DNA of 6,923 nt. It comes from Cyclobacteriaceae bacterium (lineage in GTDB: Bacteria > Bacteroidota > Bacteroidia > Cytophagales > Cyclobacteriaceae). Positions within the stretch are counted from its first letter, which is position 1. Each line of letters begins with the position of its first letter. The notes below the pieces were generated by a model that had not been told where the DNA came from, did no database searches, and saw only the letters and a program-made list of their open reading frames with translations. The DNA lies in assembly GCA_019751475.1 (NCBI GenBank), contig JAIENH010000722.1, positions 1-6,923 of the forward strand, in the 5' to 3' direction. Made by a program: the position numbers and the translations under genes. This document shows positions 6,236 through 6,923 of the stretch, piece after piece.

Positions 6236-6923
6236 TGCTTCTTCGAAGAAATTGAAAGAAATTTTTCGGATGTATGGTATTAAACGTTGTGTATGGATAA
6301 GCATCACTGAAATCCTTTGGGGCCTTTGCTTCACCGGGCTTCAATTTAAATTCAAATGCAGCGAGTTTACCATCACTTTCTTCAATAAAGTCAATTTCTT
6401 TTTGTGTCTTGGTTCGCCAGAAATAAAGATTGACGTTTTTCTGTTCATATTGAATTAGTTTCATTCTTTCAACAATACAGAAGTTTTCCCATAAGGCCCC
6501 GGCATCTGTACGCCCTTCAAGTGGGCTATAGTTTTGCAAAAGACTGTTTCGGATTCCTAGGTCGTAAAAAAAGAACTTGTTGCCTCTGCCTATTTCTGAA
6601 CGAAGGTTTCGGCTATAGGAACTCAATCGAAAAATGACAAATGAATGTTCTAGCAGTTGCACATACCGCTGAATAGTTTCGACAGATGTGCCCAGTAGAT
6701 TACTCAACTCGCGAAAGGACACTTCTGATCCAATTTGAAGTGCCAAGGCTTTAAGTAGTTGTCGTAGAAAGTCGGGCTTGCGCAATGTTTCAGTTGACAA
6801 AACGTCTTTGAACAGGTAGTCTGATCCGAGTTCATCCAAAAGCCTTTTTTTAGCTGTTTCAGTTTGATCAATGATTCCCGGGTACATGCCAAATCGTAAA
6901 TAATCAGATAACCGATTGCTGAT
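6213..6923 (-). CDS. AAA (AAA_14)/DUF4143-type ATPase, C-terminal part only
   Basis: The frame is open through the right edge, so neither the start codon nor the Walker A/B ATPase domain is in view. 236 residues plus the stop TAA (6215-6213) are visible. The fragment opens with SDYLRFGMYPGII (residues 6-18), the usual junction into DUF4143. Residues about 67-100 look like a winged helix-turn-helix (SFRELSNLLGTSVETIQRYV). FFYDLGIRN (117-125) and GALWENF (142-148) are family blocks. EIDFI (176-180) followed by EFK (191-193) has the spacing of a PD-(D/E)XK nuclease-like core. These proteins are about 380-400 residues long and often occur in several copies in Bacteroidota. Their role is unclear; DNA or toxin-related functions have been proposed but not settled. 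The last ten residues (RRSTTSPLPE) lie past the usual family end and partly overlap the phosphatase gene. Confidence 0.88.
   Translation of the reverse strand: MSNRLSDYLRFGMYPGIIDQTETAKKRLLDELGSDYLFKDVLSTETLRKPDFLRQLLKALALQIGSEVSFRELSNLLGTSVETIQRYVQLLEHSFVIFRLSSYSRNLRSEIGRGNKFFFYDLGIRNSLLQNYSPLEGRTDAGALWENFCIVERMKLIQYEQKNVNLYFWRTKTQKEIDFIEESDGKLAAFEFKLKPGEAKAPKDFSDAYPYTTFNTIHPKNFFQFLRRSTTSPLPE

Noticed and set aside
6239..6250. A 12-base palindrome TTCTTCGAAGAA just after the phosphatase stop, followed by a T-run, as a terminator or operator.
   Set aside because: The stem would be short and AT-rich, the T-run starts more than ten bases later, and the site lies within the ATPase coding sequence.
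5761..6272. Similar AT-rich segments flank the phosphatase gene (TTGAAAAATTTTTTCGATG at 5761-5779 and TTGAAAGAAATTTTTCGGATG at 6252-6272), resembling direct repeats of an inserted unit.
   Set aside because: They are low-complexity A and T runs with indels, and the second lies inside the ATPase coding region. There is no transposase or integrase, so chance similarity is more likely.

Overview
The window looks like chromosomal core-genome DNA from a member of the Bacteroidota, probably a Cytophagales-like lineage. The evidence is a Gram-negative Kdo transferase, a Bacteroidota-style outer-membrane protein, almost no Shine-Dalgarno sequences, and several upstream TAnnTTTG boxes, which is the -7 element of the Bacteroidota primary sigma factor. 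The lineage is inferred from gene content and style, because no database search was possible.

Layout, left to right. A minus-strand pair comes first: waaA/kdtA (2146 down to 896), then rsgA (896 down past the left edge, C-terminus cut off). Their stop and start codons share one base (TGATG). A 107-bp divergent spacer (2147-2253) separates waaA from a plus-strand beta-CASP metallo-beta-lactamase-fold protein (2254-3654). After 50 bp follows a plus-strand secreted, probably beta-barrel outer-membrane protein (3705-4778). This converges on a minus-strand enoyl-CoA hydratase (5578 down to 4805) across a strong hairpin flanked by T-tracts on both strands. The hairpin stem also encodes the last residues and stop codon of the hydratase. 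A 198-bp divergent spacer (5579-5776) holds a second hairpin and leads to a plus-strand low-molecular-weight protein tyrosine phosphatase (5777-6235). That gene overlaps tail-to-tail by 23 bp with the C-terminal part of a minus-strand AAA/DUF4143-type ATPase, whose N-terminus lies beyond the right edge.

The genes do not form one pathway. waaA serves lipopolysaccharide inner-core synthesis, rsgA serves 30S ribosome maturation, the beta-CASP protein probably handles RNA, the hydratase belongs to acyl-CoA beta-oxidation or a related degradation route, and the phosphatase is a small signalling or dephosphorylation enzyme. I found no convincing new multi-gene system, CRISPR array, transposon, tRNA or rRNA. 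The most interesting signals are regulatory: a hairpin that is perfect only in minus-strand RNA (5652-5680), a coding-embedded bidirectional terminator (4798-4836), and a repeated arrangement of promoter-like boxes very close to start codons that implies very short mRNA leaders.
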